Notes under the pieces: model-generated | The model's input: only the letters and a program-made list of their open reading frames with translations | Told to the model about the DNA's origin: nothing | Databases searched by the model: none | Translations under genes and position numbers: made by a program | Part shown: piece after piece, positions 1 to 6,202 of the stretch | How the letters are laid out: every line of letters starts with the position of its first letter | Position numbering within the stretch: position 1 is the first letter of the stretch | From: Eubacteriales Family XIII. Incertae Sedis bacterium | Lineage (GTDB): Bacteria; Bacillota; Clostridia; Peptostreptococcales; Anaerovoracaceae | Direction of reading: 5' to 3' | Assembly: GCA_031290715.1 (NCBI GenBank) | Contig: JAITNA010000073.1 | Span: forward strand, 1 to 7,031 | DNA length: 7,031 nucleotides

Positions 1-2468
1 CTGTGGGACAAGCCGCCGTAGCCCTGGCCTTCCACCGCAAGCAGATTGCCGACGACGCCCACATCCGCGACCGTCGTGTACTTCAGGACCTGCGTCTTGC
101 CGGTTTCGACGTCAACCTCGGCCAAGCAGGTATTCACCGCGTACATATAGGTCGGATTTTTCTCGCCCTCGCCCGTATTGGGGTCGAGCCCCGGAGGAAG
201 GCCGATGTTGAATTGGTCATAATGGCCGATATACTTGGTCGGAATGCCCGCCGCCGCCATCTCATCGTACGTGCGGTAGGTCCCGTCCGTTTTGCGCATG
301 GCGTCCATGAGTTTGTTCGCGCCGTCGATGGTCGCGTTGCCGCCCATGTAGTGGGAACGGCTCGCCGCCGCCAGGCCCGAGTCGGGGCATTTGACGCTGT
401 CGTTCATGACAAGCCGCACATCCTCCGCCTTCACGCCGAGCGGCGCAAGCGCCTTGACCGTATGCGTCAGCGCGCCGATGTCGCCGCCCTGCCCGACGTC
501 CTCCCACGTATTGTATTGCGTGATGGTCCCGTCCGGATTCAGCTCGACGGCGATCTCGGATTGGTCAAAACAGCCGATCGTGATGATGAAGCCGCCCATG
601 CTGAGCCCGACGCCCACATGCCGCCCCTCCCGCTTCGCCGCTTCCGCTTCCGTTTTGTATCGGTCGTAGACAGGCTTGATCTTTTCAAGCATGGCAGGAT
701 AATAATAATCGTGGTAGGGGCGGCTGTTGATGGTGAGATCGCCCGGACGCGCCGCGTTTTTGTAACGGAATTCCCATGGGTCAAGCCCCGCTTTTTCTGC
801 GACCATATCCACGAGGGCTTCGGTCGCCGTGTAGACCTGCGGCGCTCCGAAACCGCGGTAGGCCGCGTTGAAAGCATGGTTGGACGAACCGCCTCGGGCC
901 AGCGCCTTGATATTGGGAATGTTGTATCCGTGAAAGCCTACAGACACAAGATTATTAAAAATTTTGCTCCCGACGACCGCGTATGCGCCGTGGTCAAGCC
1001 CAATGTCGTACTCTGCCGCGACGATTTTGCCGTCCTTGTCCGCGGCAATACGGCCGTTCGTATACGTAGCGGAACGTTTGCCCGACATATGGTTGAACTC
1101 GTCGTAGGCCAGCGTCATGGTACAAGGCCGATCAAGGATCTGCACAGCCGCCCCGACCAAGGCGTAGGTACTCGCGCATACAGAGTAGCCGAAAGACCCG
1201 CCCGTCGGATTCATGATGATACGAATATCCTCGTCCTTCAGGCCGAGCCCGAGCGCGAGGGCCTCCACATTTTCACCGATGGACTGGGATTTGCACTGGA
1301 TCGTCAGCTTCCCGTCCGGGCCGTAGTAGCCCTGCACTGCATCGGGTTCGATGGGCAGGTGCGGTTCGTGCTGTGAATGGAAGCTGCCCTCCGCGATAAA
1401 AAGATCATCCTCTTCTTCAAAAATATCAAGCGTATCGCGGCCTTTGTAGACGGGCTGCGAGAGGTAGAAATTGGGTACGCCCTTGTGGAGCTGAATCGCG
1501 TTGGGCATGAACGATTCCAGAATGGAACGATACGCCGGAAGCTCTTCAAACTCCGTTTTGACAAGCTTCGCCGCCGCGCGCGCGGCCTGTTCGGATTCCG
1601 CCGCCACAAGCGCCACTACATCGCCGCGCATGTTGACGACATCGCCGCAGATAATCGGAAATTCCGTCAGGCCTGTTCCCTTTTGCCGCGGGATAACAGC
1701 CGGGGACTCGATGTTGTTGGGGCTTTTGATGTCGCTTGCTACGATGACCTTGACGACGCCGGGCGCTTTTTCCGCTTCGGAGATGTCGATGTTTTTGATC
1801 TTCGCGTGAAGTACCCCGCTGAGGACAGGTACAAGGTGTACGGTGCCGCCGGGCATTTGGTATTTGATGTCGTCGCCGTAGTCCGTCAGGCCGGTGACCT
1901 TGCCGAGGGCCGACGGACGCGGGCGGCGGCTGCCATAGATATCCTTTTCCGCGCCGGTATCATAGGTGATGTCAGCCATGGTTTTCTCGCCGCGCAGGAC
2001 GGCCGCCGCCGCCATCACCGCGTCTACAATGGGTTTGTACCCGGTGCATCGGCAGACATTTTTGTGCGCCTTGAACCAGTCGCGGACCTCTTCCCGGCCG
2101 GGCGACGGATTTTCTTTGAGCAGGGCAAAGGCCGATACGATGAAGCTCGGCGTGCAAAATCCGCACTGAACCCCGCCGTAGGTGATCCATGCCTGTTGCA
2201 GCGGGTGCAGATAGTTTGGCGCGCCGATGCCTTCAATCGTTGTGATTTCGCTGAAATCCCCGACACTATCGATCTTGCGGTTGCAGCTTCTGACCGCTTC
2301 GCCGTTCAGGATCACCGTGCAAGCGCCGCAGACACCGATGCCGCAGCCGACCTTGACGCCCGTCAGGCCAAGCCGCCGAAGCGCGCCCGCCAACGTATCC
2401 TTTTCCGGATCGGCGACGATGAAGCGTTCGACGCCGTTGATGATGAAATTCCTTCTTTCCAGACTCAT
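1..2468 (-). CDS. mop: Molybdopterin aldehyde oxidoreductase, xanthine oxidase family (partial, C-terminus beyond window)
   Basis: This enzyme oxidises aldehydes to carboxylic acids with water, using a molybdopterin cofactor and two [2Fe-2S] clusters; electrons go to ferredoxin or flavodoxin in family members. 822 codons are present without interruption, against about 907 in D. gigas Mop, which it resembles along its whole length from memory. The plant-type cluster ligands are C42, C47, C50 and C62 (GCGIGVCGACTV). The second cluster ligands are C102, C105, C139 and C141 (QCGFCTP, CRCTGYKP). Mo-domain signatures are GGSFGY near residue 423, YRGFGAPQ at 537-544 and GQGGDIG near 659. The last ~85 residues lie outside, including the expected catalytic Glu of the GxGE motif. 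The ATG at 2468 is supported by AGGAG nine bases upstream, and the Fe-S domain starts right after it. The FAD domain of true xanthine dehydrogenases is absent, which favours Mop. It is the last gene visible in the operon, 62 bases after the alcohol dehydrogenase. Confidence 0.93.
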   Translation of the reverse strand, partial: MSLERRNFIINGVERFIVADPEKDTLAGALRRLGLTGVKVGCGIGVCGACTVILNGEAVRSCNRKIDSVGDFSEITTIEGIGAPNYLHPLQQAWITYGGVQCGFCTPSFIVSAFALLKENPSPGREEVRDWFKAHKNVCRCTGYKPIVDAVMAAAAVLRGEKTMADITYDTGAEKDIYGSRRPRPSALGKVTGLTDYGDDIKYQMPGGTVHLVPVLSGVLHAKIKNIDISEAEKAPGVVKVIVASDIKSPNNIESPAVIPRQKGTGLTEFPIICGDVVNMRGDVVALVAAESEQAARAAAKLVKTEFEELPAYRSILESFMPNAIQLHKGVPNFYLSQPVYKGRDTLDIFEEEDDLFIAEGSFHSQHEPHLPIEPDAVQGYYGPDGKLTIQCKSQSIGENVEALALGLGLKDEDIRIIMNPTGGSFGYSVCASTYALVGAAVQILDRPCTMTLAYDEFNHMSGKRSATYTNGRIAADKDGKIVAAEYDIGLDHGAYAVVGSKIFNNLVSVGFHGYNIPNIKALARGGSSNHAFNAAYRGFGAPQVYTATEALVDMVAEKAGLDPWEFRYKNAARPGDLTINSRPYHDYYYPAMLEKIKPVYDRYKTEAEAAKREGRHVGVGLSMGGFIITIGCFDQSEIAVELNPDGTITQYNTWEDVGQGGDIGALTHTVKALAPLGVKAEDVRLVMNDSVKCPDSGLAAASRSHYMGGNATIDGANKLMDAMRKTDGTYRTYDEMAAAGIPTKYIGHYDQFNIGLPPGLDPNTGEGEKNPTYMYAVNTCLAEVDVETGKTQVLKYTTVADVGVVGNLLAVEGQGYGGLSH

Positions 2469-2530
2469 TTTTCTCTTCTCCTCTCCGCATTCACATTCTC
2501 TTTCTCACTCACATTTCTCTTTTCAGCGCG
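2469..2530 (-). other. Purine-rich leader between ADH and Mop genes
   Basis: On the coding strand this 62-base spacer is nearly all purines with a few T residues. It contains an imperfect direct repeat (GAGAAATGTGAGTG, then GAGAATGTGAATG). The Mop ribosome binding site AGGAG sits at its end (2482-2478). No terminator hairpin is visible, which supports read-through from the ADH gene. Confidence 0.55.
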
Positions 2531-3709
2531 TCAAAAATCGATGTCCTTCCCTTCGTAAATGTATTGCAGGACCTTTCGCATGGCGGGGATGTCGATGTCC
2601 CGCGGATTGCTCATGACCAAGGAATCTGTCATGGCGTTTTCGGCAATCGCATCCGCCTTTTCGTTCCATTCCCCCTCGGGAATGCCGAACTCCCGGAGGT
2701 TCGCGGGGATGCCGAGCGCCTTGTTCAGGGCGCGGATTTTGGCGATGTAGTCGTCTATGAGCTCGTCATCCGTCTGTCCGGCCGCGCCGGCATAGGCCGC
2801 GAGCTGCCCATAGCGCTTTTTCGTATCCGGGTCTTTCGCGTTGTACTGAATCACATAAGGCAGATAGATGCCGTTCGCTTCCCCGTGCGGGATATGGCCG
2901 CCGTCAAACATCGCTCCGGTCTTGTGCGCCATGGCATGTGAAATCCCGAGCATGGCGCTGCTGAACGCGATGCCGGCAAGGCATTGCGCGTAGTGCATCT
3001 CCTCTTTTGCGTTCTTGTCGCCGCCGAAGGCATCAAGAAGGTTGGCCAACACGGTTTTGGCGGCCGCGAGCGAGTAGGGCGCCGAGAAGGGGCTGCTGAA
3101 TTTGGCGACGAAAGATTCGGTGGCGTGCGTCAGCGCGTCGATGCCCGTGAAGGCCGTAAGCGACTGCGGCATGGTGTCGGCGACATCCGGATCGAGAATG
3201 GCAATATCCGGAATAATCTCAAAACCGGCGATCCCAAATTTGATACCGGTGGCATAATCGCAGACGACACTGGCGTTTGTGACTTCGCTGGCCGTCCCCG
3301 AGGTGGTCGGGATCGCGATGAAGCGCGCCTTGTTCCGAAGCGGCGGCATGTTGAACGGATTGATATCGTAGATGTCCGCGTCCGGATGTTCGTACAGCAG
3401 CCACATGGCTTTCGACGCGTCGATGGGGGAACCGCCGCCGATGGGAATGATCCAGTCGGGAGCGAATTCGGCCATCACGGCCGCCCCTTTGCGGATCGTT
3501 TCGACCGAGGGGTCGGCTTCAACCCCGTCAAAAAGCCGCGTTTCGATGCCGGCTTCCTTCAGATATTCAAAAGCCCGATCCAACACCCCGGAGCGTTTTA
3601 CCGATCCGCCCCCAACGACGACCAAGGCTTTTTTGCCCTGAATCGTTTTCAGCGTGTCCAAAGACCCGCGTCCGAAATAGATATCGCGTGGAACTGTGAT
3701 TCTTGCCAT
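2531..3709 (-). CDS. Iron-containing (group III) alcohol dehydrogenase
   Basis: A 392-residue cytoplasmic NAD(P)-dependent alcohol dehydrogenase of the Fe-ADH family, interconverting a primary alcohol and its aldehyde. The N-terminal Rossmann-like half carries GGGS at 91-94 (PIGGGSPID) for the dinucleotide, followed by PTTSGTASEVT. The C-terminal helical half supplies the metal ligands D191, H195, H258 and H275 (GIDALTHA, GISHAMAH, HIPHG), with H262 matching the conserved catalytic-region His. The text resembles the ADH half of AdhE and butanol dehydrogenases more than FucO, but the substrate cannot be read from it. A GTG at 3718 would lengthen the protein by three residues, but it overlaps the GGGAGG ribosome binding site. 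The ATG at 3709, eight bases after that site, is therefore the start (MARITVPRDIYFG). Its position before an aldehyde oxidoreductase suggests that the pair takes an alcohol through the aldehyde to the acid (inference). Confidence 0.93.
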   Translation of the reverse strand: MARITVPRDIYFGRGSLDTLKTIQGKKALVVVGGGSVKRSGVLDRAFEYLKEAGIETRLFDGVEADPSVETIRKGAAVMAEFAPDWIIPIGGGSPIDASKAMWLLYEHPDADIYDINPFNMPPLRNKARFIAIPTTSGTASEVTNASVVCDYATGIKFGIAGFEIIPDIAILDPDVADTMPQSLTAFTGIDALTHATESFVAKFSSPFSAPYSLAAAKTVLANLLDAFGGDKNAKEEMHYAQCLAGIAFSSAMLGISHAMAHKTGAMFDGGHIPHGEANGIYLPYVIQYNAKDPDTKKRYGQLAAYAGAAGQTDDELIDDYIAKIRALNKALGIPANLREFGIPEGEWNEKADAIAENAMTDSLVMSNPRDIDIPAMRKVLQYIYEGKDIDF

Positions 3710-3801
3710 ATTCAGCACCTCCCATGACCGAATAATATAAAATATATAGATATAGATATGGATAAGATATAAGCTCTTCTCTTCTTATGCGCCGCCTCTT
3801 C
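3710..3801. other. SDR-ADH intergenic spacer, AT-rich
   Basis: The 92 bases between the SDR stop and the ADH start include about 40 bases (roughly 3730-3770) made almost only of A and T with runs of TATAGA/ATATA, in otherwise GC-rich DNA. They could hold an internal promoter or an RNA processing site for the two downstream genes, but no convincing -35/-10 pair is visible. The GGGAGG ribosome binding site of the ADH is at 3723-3718. Confidence 0.5.
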
Positions 3802-3813
3802 TTATACGCCGCC
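3780..3813. repeat. 17-bp tandem duplication across the SDR stop codon
   Basis: TCTTCTTATGCGCCGCC (3780-3796) is followed directly by TCTTCTTATACGCCGCC (3797-3813), with a single mismatch. On the coding strand each unit contains the end of the SDR gene with a TAA. The first copy met by the ribosome supplies the real stop at 3804-3802, and the second is now untranslated. Confidence 0.85.
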
Positions 3814-4632
3814 GCCCCAAGCCGTGCCGAGGCTCGATGTGGACGCGCCGCAGGGGTCTACCACACACGCGCCGCCGTCCAAAACGATCTGCGAGCCCGT
3901 CATGTAAGACGACTCGTCGCTTGCGAGATATACGGCGGCGGGGCTGATTTCATCAGGCTCGCAGACCCGCGGGAGCGGGCAAAATCTTGTCAGGAGCCCA
4001 AGCGCCCCGTCTACGTCCGTATTCTGCGCGGCGGCCAGGGCCTGCATGGAGGTTCTCATCATATTGGTCGCGGTCGCGCCCGGGCAAATGACGTTCGCGC
4101 GAATGCCCTTGACGCCATAGTCCAACGCGATGGCGTTTGTCATGCCGATCATCCCGGCCTTTGATGTCGTATAGGCCGGCATCGCGGGGATACAGCGCAG
4201 GCCCGCCAAGGAGGAGATGTTGATAATGGAACCCCCGCCCGCCTCGATCATTTTGGGGATGGCATGCCGGCACATAAAGAAAGTGCCGTGGATATTCGTA
4301 TTGATGACCTTCATCCAACGGTCAATATCGATCTCCGTGACAGTGCCCGGCGGGTCGATGCCCGCGTTATTGACGAGTACGTTGAGTTTCCCAAAAACCT
4401 TGACCGTCTTTTCCGCCATAGCCCTAGAATCTTCCAAAATCGAGATGTCCCCGGCGCATACTTCAACGGAACCCGCGGGCAAGGCCGCCGCGAATTCCTC
4501 CAAAACCTCTTGGCGGCGCCCCGTAATCACAATCTTCGCGCCCTCCTTCACAAAGGCTCTCGCGATGGCGGCTCCGATCCCAAGGCCGCCTCCCGTGATC
4601 AACGCTACCTTTCCTTCTAATCTGCCGCTCAT
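3802..4632 (-). CDS. Short-chain dehydrogenase/reductase (classical SDR)
   Basis: A 276-residue soluble NAD(P)-dependent oxidoreductase of the classical SDR family. The cofactor motif TGGGLGIG is at 13-20, with GRR at 38-40 after strand 2, GD at 61-62 and NNAG at 88-91. The catalytic tetrad is N113, S141, Y154 and K158 (YTTSK), followed by the PG motif (CPGATATN) at 184-185. Basic residues R39-R40 hint at NADP preference, a weak indication only. The ATG at 4632 is preceded by AAGGAGG. An in-frame extension to 4707 is possible but covers the 3' end of the upstream hydrolase gene and has no reason to be used. The stop of that gene is at 4634-4636, one base before this start, so translation is probably coupled. 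The tail after LDGG runs about 22 residues and ends in a Gly-rich stretch (AWGGGV) at a tandem duplication. The carbonyl/hydroxyl substrate is unknown; this is not obviously FabG. Confidence 0.92.
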   Translation of the reverse strand: MSGRLEGKVALITGGGLGIGAAIARAFVKEGAKIVITGRRQEVLEEFAAALPAGSVEVCAGDISILEDSRAMAEKTVKVFGKLNVLVNNAGIDPPGTVTEIDIDRWMKVINTNIHGTFFMCRHAIPKMIEAGGGSIINISSLAGLRCIPAMPAYTTSKAGMIGMTNAIALDYGVKGIRANVICPGATATNMMRTSMQALAAAQNTDVDGALGLLTRFCPLPRVCEPDEISPAAVYLASDESSYMTGSQIVLDGGACVVDPCGASTSSLGTAWGGGV

Positions 4633-4633
4633 T

Positions 4634-5533
4634 TCAAATCCCTCCTTCTTCCGCGTCCATATCCTCGTTCCAAAGGTCGTTCCATTCACGGCCGCCGAGG
4701 AGGACATTCGCGTTCATTTCGTTGCTCATACGCAGTTCCGAATCGAAAAAGCGCTTTTCCATGTTGTAGTAGAACTCGGAAACGGCGCCCGCCGATTCGC
4801 CTTTTTGCTGAATCGCGGTCAATTCCTCATTCGTGGCGATGAGATAGTCCCTCGTAAAGTCGAGGCCGGATTCATCGAACGACATATTCGGCTTGGCGTG
4901 TCCGGGGATGATGACATCGGCGCCGAGCGCCCTGATCTTTTCGAGATCGGCGATCCAGTGTTCACGGCCTTTCATGGAAACCTCGCAGGTGAAAGGATGC
5001 GCGCCGTTAAAGACGACATCGCTGCAATAGACCGTTTTAATAGAAGGAATCCATACCAATGAATTGTACTTCAGGTCGCCCCAGATCTTCGGCATGACCT
5101 CGATCCTGTTCCCGTCAAGATCCAGACAGCCTTCCGTATAAGCTGTGAAATCGATGGGCTGCGCCGGGCAGTTGAGTTCGCCGATTTCGCTCTGCCAGTG
5201 ATCGAGCTTGGGCAGGAATTGATCGTGAATCACGGGGATGTCGTCCGCAAGCGCGTAAACCGGCACACCGGGGAACGCCGCCGTGAATATGGCCGTGCCG
5301 AAATAATGATCCGGGTGCGCGTGCGAGCAGAAAACCGCCTTCAGCTTCTTGCCGGCTTCCAAAATCTCCGCAACCACCCGGTGGGCGTTGGCGAGCGTCC
5401 ATTGCGAATCGAGGACGACGCATTCCTCCCTGCCCATGACGATAACGGAAGAAACCCTGAATCCGGTATCCTTCGAGATACACGTCAGCGTCCGCAGCTT
5501 GCCCTCGCCGTGGTCATTTCTTCTGATTTCCAA
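4634..5533 (-). CDS. Metallo-beta-lactamase-fold hydrolase (TTG start)
   Basis: A 299-residue MBL-fold protein, probably a cytoplasmic hydrolase of the glyoxalase II-like (GloB/COG0491) type; no signal peptide is visible. Motif 2 is HAHPDH at 71-76 (H71, H73, D75, H76). Motif 4 is D172 in YCSDVVFNGAHP, and motif 5 is H212 in IIPGHAKP. The usual motif 3 His is not seen; its place reads IWGDLKYNS (151-158). The start was chosen as TTG at 5533 because AAAGGAGG lies six bases upstream of it. An ATG at 5557 would put the ribosome binding site inside the gene and adds eight residues (MFVERRFH) that do not look like family sequence. First gene of the minus-strand operon, 45 bases downstream of the -10. 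Possible substrates are a thioester, lactone or other ester; the fold alone does not decide. The C-terminus is acidic (WNEDMDAEEGGI). Confidence 0.88.
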   Translation of the reverse strand: MEIRRNDHGEGKLRTLTCISKDTGFRVSSVIVMGREECVVLDSQWTLANAHRVVAEILEAGKKLKAVFCSHAHPDHYFGTAIFTAAFPGVPVYALADDIPVIHDQFLPKLDHWQSEIGELNCPAQPIDFTAYTEGCLDLDGNRIEVMPKIWGDLKYNSLVWIPSIKTVYCSDVVFNGAHPFTCEVSMKGREHWIADLEKIRALGADVIIPGHAKPNMSFDESGLDFTRDYLIATNEELTAIQQKGESAGAVSEFYYNMEKRFFDSELRMSNEMNANVLLGGREWNDLWNEDMDAEEGGI

Positions 5534-5563
5534 GTGGAACCTCCTTTCAACAAACAAGCAAAT

Positions 5564-5581
5564 AACCGAACACGTTCAGTT
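5564..5581. promoter_or_regulatory. Putative TetR-type operator (18-bp inverted repeat)
   Basis: AACCGAAC-AC-GTTCAGTT reads as two 8-base arms around a 2-base centre, with seven of eight positions pairing. It overlaps the -10 of the operon promoter and the likely transcription start, which is where a repressor would block initiation. GAAC-n2-GTTC palindromes of this size are typical of TetR-family sites; no regulator gene is in the window. Confidence 0.5.
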
Positions 5582-5605
5582 TAGCATTCTGGTGTACGAT
5601 GTCAA
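5578..5605 (-). promoter_or_regulatory. Sigma-70-like promoter of the MBL-SDR-ADH-Mop operon
   Basis: On the minus strand a perfect -35 TTGACA (5605-5600) is followed after 16 bases by TAAACT (5583-5578), four of six matches to TATAAT. Transcription would begin near 5570, leaving a short leader to the ribosome binding site at 5547-5540. This is the only good promoter-like pair seen upstream of the four-gene set. Confidence 0.65.
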
Positions 5606-5650
5606 GTGCCTGATTTGTCGGACGGCGGACGCCCGTATAGGGCCGAATAA

Positions 5651-5911
5651 AAGGTTTTCCTCGGTCTGTTTTGGCAGCATCTCAACCAAAAAAGCCCACC
5701 GGATCGCAGGCGCAGGATTGTGTTTTTGAAAGCGGCTTTTGATTTGATAAAAAATTCAAAAGTCGCGCCTGTTATCGAACCGCAGGAAATGCCCGGCAAT
5801 GAATATTACCGGTTCTATGGAAAAACCAAGGACGGTGCGGTATTTTGTGTTCAGGTGATGAAAGATAAAAAATCAAACAGATATTTTATGTCCTGCTTCC
5901 CGACAAAATAA
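5651..5911 (+). pseudogene. Truncated BECR-type (RelE/barnase/EndoU-like) nuclease domain remnant
   Basis: The frame is open from the TAA at 5648 to the TAA at 5909, giving 86 residues. No ATG lies before the internal one far inside; the only candidate start of note is GTG at 5720, with no clear ribosome binding site. The text PPDRRRRIVFLKAAFDLI, then a Y-x-F-Y-G stretch, a strand-like AVFCVQVMKD and the ending YFMSCFPTK resemble the C-terminal part of phage-associated BECR nuclease domains, as found at the ends of MuF head proteins and polymorphic toxins. This is a match by memory of the pattern, not by search. Its upstream side runs into the operon promoter of the opposite strand, so the front half of a full domain is missing. 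It may instead be a short functional gene starting at 5720 (63 residues). No immunity or antitoxin gene is seen next to it. Confidence 0.4.
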
Positions 5912-5972
5912 AAAAAGAAAAGGCCCGCTACAGTGGTGCTCGAGGACAACCCGCCGACCATTTCTTTTCCGC

Positions 5973-5991
5973 AGATAAGCATTGCTTATCT
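5973..5991. repeat. Perfect 8-bp inverted repeat
   Basis: AGATAAGC-ATT-GCTTATCT forms a perfect 8-bp stem with a 3-base loop. It is not followed by a T run on either strand, so it is not a standard intrinsic terminator. It could be a decayed terminator for the upstream frame, a protein site or part of a mobile element end. Confidence 0.6.
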
Positions 5992-6054
5992 AAGTTCCAT
6001 TGTAGCAAAGAAAATTAATTTGTCAATGCCCTCCTGCGCCGGACGGCGAGGGGG

Positions 6055-6096
6055 ATTCTGCCGTCTTCTGCTTCTTCTGCCGACTTCTGCCGACTT
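6055..6096. repeat. Decayed short tandem repeat, CTTCTGCCGA unit
   Basis: Two exact copies of CTTCTGCCGA (6074-6083, 6084-6093) are preceded by degenerate copies (ATTCTGCCGT, CTTCTG, CTT) and followed by a partial CTT. It lies 23 bases before the acpP -35 and looks like a slippage-prone microsatellite without a clear role. Confidence 0.6.
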
Positions 6097-6118
6097 GCGT
6101 AAAATCCTGATAAATAAA

Positions 6119-6147
6119 TTGCATTCGCGGGGGACATCTACTATAAT
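6119..6147 (+). promoter_or_regulatory. Sigma-70 promoter of acpP
   Basis: TTGCAT (6119-6124) and a perfect TATAAT (6142-6147) are separated by the ideal 17 bases. Transcription would start near 6154, giving a leader of about 50 bases before the ACP start codon. A promoter this close to consensus fits the high expression usual for ACP. Confidence 0.8.
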
Positions 6148-6202
6148 CTTCTTTGGGCTGAATTGCCTACAGAGAATGTATGGGTAACGATGGAGGAAAA
6201 AA

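Larger units (their letters stand above)
5912..6118. other. Non-coding stretch between the nuclease remnant and acpP promoter
   Basis: About 200 bases with no supportable gene; the frames here are short, lack ribosome binding sites and are rich in low-complexity residues. It contains the hairpin at 5973-5991 and the short tandem repeat at 6055-6096. The first half (5912-6030) is richer in A and T than the flanking operon. Confidence 0.6.

Noticed and set aside
3..2558. Long plus-strand open frames (457 and 393 residues) opposite the Mop gene
   Set aside because: They are antisense to a clearly homologous coding frame, have His/Arg/Asp-rich composition typical of antisense GC-rich reading frames, share codon phase with it, and have no ribosome binding sites.
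2984..3727. Plus-strand 247-residue frame opposite the alcohol dehydrogenase
   Set aside because: Antisense shadow of a confident Fe-ADH gene; Arg/Gly-rich composition and no ribosome binding site.
4633..4707. N-terminal 25-residue extension of the SDR
   Set aside because: It overlaps the hydrolase gene, and the AAGGAGG directly before the ATG at 4632 plus the standard SDR N-terminus (RLEGKVALITGG) fix the start there.
4217..5062. Plus-strand 281-residue frame across the SDR-hydrolase junction
   Set aside because: Lies opposite two confident genes and changes composition at their junction, as expected for a shadow; no family resemblance seen.
5606..5650. Continuation of the nuclease-like frame upstream of 5651
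   Set aside because: The same frame has a TAA at 5648-5650 and the residues before it show no resemblance; no simple frameshift restores a longer domain in the bases available.
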